NCBI GenBank assembly: GCA_038528605.1
Contig: JBCBEP010000141.1
Location: 1-7,811, forward strand
DNA: 7,811 nt
Direction: 5' to 3'
From: Thermohalobaculum sp038528605
Lineage (GTDB): Bacteria > Pseudomonadota > Alphaproteobacteria > Rhodobacterales > Rhodobacteraceae
Under the pieces are notes generated by a model. That model saw nothing but the letters and a program-made list of their open reading frames with translations. It had not been told where the DNA came from and did no database searches. The translations under genes and the position numbers were made by a program. Positions 5,596 through 7,811 of this stretch are shown one piece after another (position 1 is the stretch's first letter; each line of letters starts with the position of its first letter).

Positions 5596-7023
5596 CTATG
5601 TCGCACCCGAGGTCGCCATCACTCCAATAACGCCGCCACCATGGTGACGCGCTGCGAGGATGTCGACCGAGAGAATGGTCGATACCAGCAGAATGCTCCA
5701 AAGAAAGCCATTCATCCAGGGAGACCACCTTGCCAGGCGCTGCCTTTGTTCTGAGGCAGAGAGCGCGTAACCGAGCGCTAAGGCTGGGATCATAAAGTAT
5801 CGCCCTTGAATGCCCGTCACAGTGGTCGCAGGGTGAGGTGTCCACGCGATGAGCAGTGCGAAGAAGACTAGGATCCCAGCGCAGATAGAGGTTGCCAAAA
5901 GCGCGGCGCTCGCGAGCGGCCGTTTGGCGGCATCGGTTTCAGCGATACTAAGGATGAGAGCAAGACCAAGGACAATGACGAATCCATTGTACACCAACGA
6001 AACGAACCAAGGGTTCCGCCAGCCCAATAGCCCGACGAATTGGGCAGTGTAAAACTTGACGGTGTCAATGTTGGAGACTGTTTCAAGAATGACCTGCACA
6101 AGTGAAATGGGTCGTTGGGCATAGTAGGCTACAATTTCAAGGCTCGATGGATCGGCTGTGCCCCTGAGATCGCTCACGTCTGTAGCGGCTAGTGCATACC
6201 AAGAAAGCAGCGCCGCTGTTGTTGCCATACCGCAGATCAGCCAAATTCTGGAACGAGTGTTCAAAGACAATGCGAACAGCAGCAGCACAAATGCTGCGCA
6301 GTGTAAACGACAGGACGCTAGAACGAACACCCCCAACGTCATTGCCAGCACTTCACCGCCACGTGCCGCGTCCGCTTCGCGCATCAGGCGCACAAAACCT
6401 GCGAGCAGCGCCATGGCTAGCGCTGTTGAGACGGCGTCGATCGTCGCAGAGCCGAACTGAAACAGCATCATCGGCATGACCAGCAGTGTAAGAACAAGCA
6501 CTGGTGGGCGGCTGAGATGCACGGCCAATAGCATCAACAAGGTGGCGCTAATCAGCACTGACCCTCGGGCAAGTCGGTAACTCATGTCGACCGATAGACC
6601 GGTATTACGGCCAATAAAGAGAGCCGCCGCTTGTGGAGCATAAATCAAAGGAAAATAGTAACCGGTGCCGGGCGCCTCCTCAAATACAGTGGTGCCATTC
6701 CAAGTGATGGCGCTCGCGGCAGCGGTTTCTTCAGGCGTTACGTTATTTCGCGGACTGCCGTCCGAACTCACATAGAGCGCGATGTACTCCGCGACACCGC
6801 TGTCAACCCTGGCTCCGGAGCGCTGACCAGATGGCGTCTCTATGCCGATCGTGCCGTTTGAGAGAGCGGCGGCCCGGACGACGTGATGGAATTCGTCGGG
6901 CGACTGGAAAGGGGGAACCCAGGCTGAGATCAAGGCGGCGCACAAGGAGAGTGCCACAATGAAGGCTCGTGGGTCCCCAAGGGCCTCCAAGAGACGAGAG
7001 GTAGTAGCGGCGCGTGTCGTCAT
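5596..7023 (-). CDS. DUF2142-like polytopic membrane protein, probable GT-C glycosyltransferase
   Basis: Protein of 475 residues from the ATG at 7023, with about 11 predicted membrane helices starting at about residue 20. The first periplasmic loop opens with SPDEFHH (41-47), the acidic motif expected of a GT-C enzyme. YYFPLIYAP (122-130) and GIQGRYF (404-410) near the last helices are features I associate with DUF2142. Such proteins are presumed to take a lipid-linked sugar and transfer it to a surface glycan on the periplasmic side, which suits the GT2 and flippase genes that follow. A GTG at 7050 would add nine residues, but it has no ribosome site and lies inside a translated leader ORF. 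The ATG at 7023 overlaps the leader stop as ATGA, so it is the better start and is probably translationally coupled. Catalytic activity is inferred, not demonstrated for this family as far as I know. Confidence 0.85.
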   Translation of the reverse strand: MTTRAATTSRLLEALGDPRAFIVALSLCAALISAWVPPFQSPDEFHHVVRAAALSNGTIGIETPSGQRSGARVDSGVAEYIALYVSSDGSPRNNVTPEETAAASAITWNGTTVFEEAPGTGYYFPLIYAPQAAALFIGRNTGLSVDMSYRLARGSVLISATLLMLLAVHLSRPPVLVLTLLVMPMMLFQFGSATIDAVSTALAMALLAGFVRLMREADAARGGEVLAMTLGVFVLASCRLHCAAFVLLLFALSLNTRSRIWLICGMATTAALLSWYALAATDVSDLRGTADPSSLEIVAYYAQRPISLVQVILETVSNIDTVKFYTAQFVGLLGWRNPWFVSLVYNGFVIVLGLALILSIAETDAAKRPLASAALLATSICAGILVFFALLIAWTPHPATTVTGIQGRYFMIPALALGYALSASEQRQRLARWSPWMNGFLWSILLVSTILSVDILAARHHGGGVIGVMATSGAT

Positions 7024-7073
7024 AGCTTTTGAACGGAGGAAGGGAGGCACTGCAAGACTGCCGATGTAGGCAT
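7020..7073 (-). CDS. 17-codon leader ORF coupled to the DUF2142 gene
   Basis: ATG at 7073 reads MPTSAVLQCLPSSVQKL and stops at TGA (7022-7020). It has the strongest ribosome site of the window, AAAGGAGGA (7089-7081 on this strand), 7 bases before the ATG. The stop overlaps the ATG of the DUF2142 gene as ATGA (7023-7020). That downstream start has no Shine-Dalgarno of its own, which is the classic layout for termination-reinitiation coupling. The peptide has no run of one amino acid and no alternative hairpin pair was found, so amino-acid attenuation is not supported. It may simply set the expression level of the membrane protein. The reading frame and signals are seen directly; translation is inferred. 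Confidence 0.65.
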   Translation of the reverse strand: MPTSAVLQCLPSSVQKL

Positions 7074-7094
7074 TTGCGTCTCCTCCTTTGCGTC
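7073..7094 (-). promoter_or_regulatory. Leader ribosome site framed by 8-base direct repeats
   Basis: On the minus strand GACGCAAA (7094-7087) and GACGCAAA (7080-7073) flank GGAGGA (7086-7081); the second copy ends on the A of the leader ATG. The repeat unit period is 14 bases. It could come from a small duplication that created the site, or be bound by a regulator of translation. The repeat is exact; any role is a guess. Confidence 0.5.
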
Positions 7095-7095
7095 G

Positions 7096-7172
7096 AAAAC
7101 ACCGCGAGCCGCGGCTTCAACAACAGCGCCCTGTGTGTTCTGTCAGAGCGACTGTTAGAATGAAAGCACTAC
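7096..7172 (-). promoter_or_regulatory. Likely promoter region of the glycan cassette
   Basis: This stretch lies between the ftsK hairpin and the leader ribosome site and is the only sizeable non-coding space upstream of the three-gene block. On the minus strand CTGACA is a fair -35 match, but the hexamer 17 bases on (TTGTTG) is a poor -10. It also contains CCGCG-AG-CCGCGG-type symmetry. A promoter is expected here from the layout; no exact start is claimed. Confidence 0.35.
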
Positions 7173-7195
7173 AATGCGGCGACCATCGCCGCATT
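7173..7195 (-). terminator. Hairpin terminator overlapping the ftsK stop codon
   Basis: AATGCGGCGA (7173-7182) and TCGCCGCATT (7186-7195) form a perfect 10-base stem with a 3-base loop. The outermost base pair uses the last base of the ftsK TGA. On the minus strand the stem is followed by GTAGTGCTTTC, a poor U tract, so termination may be partial. Its place right at the end of ftsK supports a terminator or 3'-end stabiliser that separates ftsK from the downstream cassette. Confidence 0.65.
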
Positions 7196-7811
7196 CAGCG
7201 CTCTTCCACCAGGATGTCGCGTTTGCCGACGGCGTTGGCGGGGGTGACGACGCCTTGGTCCTCCATCATCTCCACGAGGCGGGCGGCCTTGTTGTAGCCG
7301 ATGGCGAGCTTGCGCTGGATATACGAGGTCGAGCACTTGCGGTCGCGCGCGACGATGGCGACGGCCTTGTCGTAGAGCGCGTCGTCCCCATCGCCGGTGG
7401 CGGCGAGGCCGAGCTTCTCGTCGACGAGGCTCTGGGTTTCCTCGTCGGCCCCCTCGGTCACGGCCATCACATAGTCCGGCTGGCCGAGGGACTTCAGGTG
7501 GCGGACGATCTCCTCCACCTCCTCGTCCGACACGAAGGGGCCATGGACGCGGGTGATGCGCCCGCCGCCGGCCATGTAGAGCATGTCGCCCTGGCCGAGG
7601 AGCTGCTCGGCACCCTGCTCGCCCAGGATGGTGCGGCTGTCGATCTTCGAGGTGACCTGGAAGCTGATGCGTGTGGGGAAATTGGCCTTGATCGTGCCGG
7701 TGATGACGTCGACCGAGGGGCGCTGCGTGGCCATGATGAGGTGGATGCCCGAGGCACGCGCCATCTGGGCGAGGCGCTGGATGCAGGCCTCGATCTCCTT
7801 GCCGGCGACCA
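7195..7811 (-). CDS. ftsK: DNA translocase FtsK, C-terminal part (5' end outside window)
   Basis: FtsK pumps DNA at the division septum and activates XerCD recombination at dif. About 205 C-terminal residues are visible and the frame is open to the right edge, so the membrane domain, linker and Walker A lie outside. Visible parts are AGKEIEACIQRLAQMARASG, then HLIMATQRPSVDVITGTIKANFP, ILGEQGAEQLLGQGDML and GGGRITRVHGPFVSDEEVE, which end the RecA-like motor domain. A short acidic linker leads to the gamma winged helix (YDKAVAIVARDRKCSTSYIQ through NKAARLVEMMEDQGVV), which reads the KOPS motifs that orient translocation. The protein ends ILVEER, a normal end for the family, so the 3' end is intact. 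High G+C and codon use match the phn side, marking it as core genome. The stop codon is embedded in a hairpin. Confidence 0.97.
   Translation of the reverse strand, partial: VAGKEIEACIQRLAQMARASGIHLIMATQRPSVDVITGTIKANFPTRISFQVTSKIDSRTILGEQGAEQLLGQGDMLYMAGGGRITRVHGPFVSDEEVEEIVRHLKSLGQPDYVMAVTEGADEETQSLVDEKLGLAATGDGDDALYDKAVAIVARDRKCSTSYIQRKLAIGYNKAARLVEMMEDQGVVTPANAVGKRDILVEER

Larger units (their letters stand above)
4022..7073 (-). other. Lower-GC glycan-modification cassette (leader, DUF2142, GT2, ArnE/F-like)
   Basis: Three same-strand genes plus a leader ORF form a probable operon with gaps of -4, 83 and 78 bases. The parts match a Gtr-like scheme: GT2 loads a sugar onto a lipid carrier, the small four-helix protein flips it, and the polytopic protein transfers it outside. 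Base composition is well below that of the flanks, in line with acquisition from another source. No integrase, insertion sequence or flanking repeat was found, so the mode of entry is not visible. Confidence 0.7.

Noticed and set aside
7023..7050. GTG at 7050 as the start of the DUF2142 gene
   Set aside because: No Shine-Dalgarno at a usable distance, and it lies within the leader frame; the ATG at 7023 has the ATGA overlap.
4022..7194. Mobile-element ends, integrase, att repeats or insertion sequences bounding the low-GC block
   Set aside because: No transposase or integrase frame and no matching direct or inverted repeats at the edges were seen.
1..7811. tRNA, rRNA, CRISPR arrays or riboswitches
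   Set aside because: No cloverleaf, repeat-spacer pattern or recognisable riboswitch core was found on either strand by eye.

Overview
The window looks like a chromosomal segment of a GC-rich alphaproteobacterium. Codon use in the flanks is strongly GC-biased (hand count 1441-1500: 41/60 G+C), and the PhnD, PhnE, LysR, DUF4437-type cupin and FtsK proteins read like those of Rhizobiales/Rhodobacterales relatives. The genus cannot be fixed from the sequence alone.

Left part (1-1980, + strand): the end of a phosphonate ABC uptake operon. phnD (periplasmic binding protein, 5' end cut by the window edge) is followed, after a perfect 10-bp intercistronic hairpin, by phnE (permease). The ATPase gene phnC would be expected upstream, outside the window. 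phnE ends tail-to-tail with a LysR-type regulator gene, and the two opposite stop codons share one CTAG tetranucleotide. The LysR gene (- strand, 1977-2918) is divergent from a secreted bicupin of the DUF4437 type (+ strand, start best placed at 3042). The roughly 120 bp between them is the likely shared control region.

Middle (about 3.9-7.1 kb, - strand): a three-gene block, clearly less GC-rich than its flanks (hand counts 37%, 42% and 53% G+C in three 60-base samples). In transcription order it encodes a DUF2142/GT-C-like polytopic membrane protein, a GT2 polyprenyl-phosphate-type glycosyltransferase with two C-terminal membrane helices, and a four-helix small membrane protein resembling the ArnE/ArnF undecaprenyl-phosphate-sugar flippases. 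This matches the logic of a Gtr-type surface-glycan modification cassette: charge the lipid carrier inside, flip it, transfer the sugar outside. The usual GtrA flippase is replaced by an ArnE/F-like protein. The cassette opens with a previously unlisted 17-codon leader ORF. It has a near-perfect Shine-Dalgarno flanked by 8-bp direct repeats, and its stop overlaps the start of the DUF2142 gene as ATGA. This moves the DUF2142 start to the ATG at 7023.

Right edge (7195-7811, - strand): the C-terminal part of the DNA translocase ftsK, including the end of the motor domain and the gamma winged helix. Its stop codon lies at the edge of a perfect 10-bp hairpin that probably ends its transcript. The cassette sits directly downstream of ftsK, where many alphaproteobacteria carry lolA, so it is probably an accessory insertion. 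No integrase, transposase, tRNA, rRNA or CRISPR was seen.
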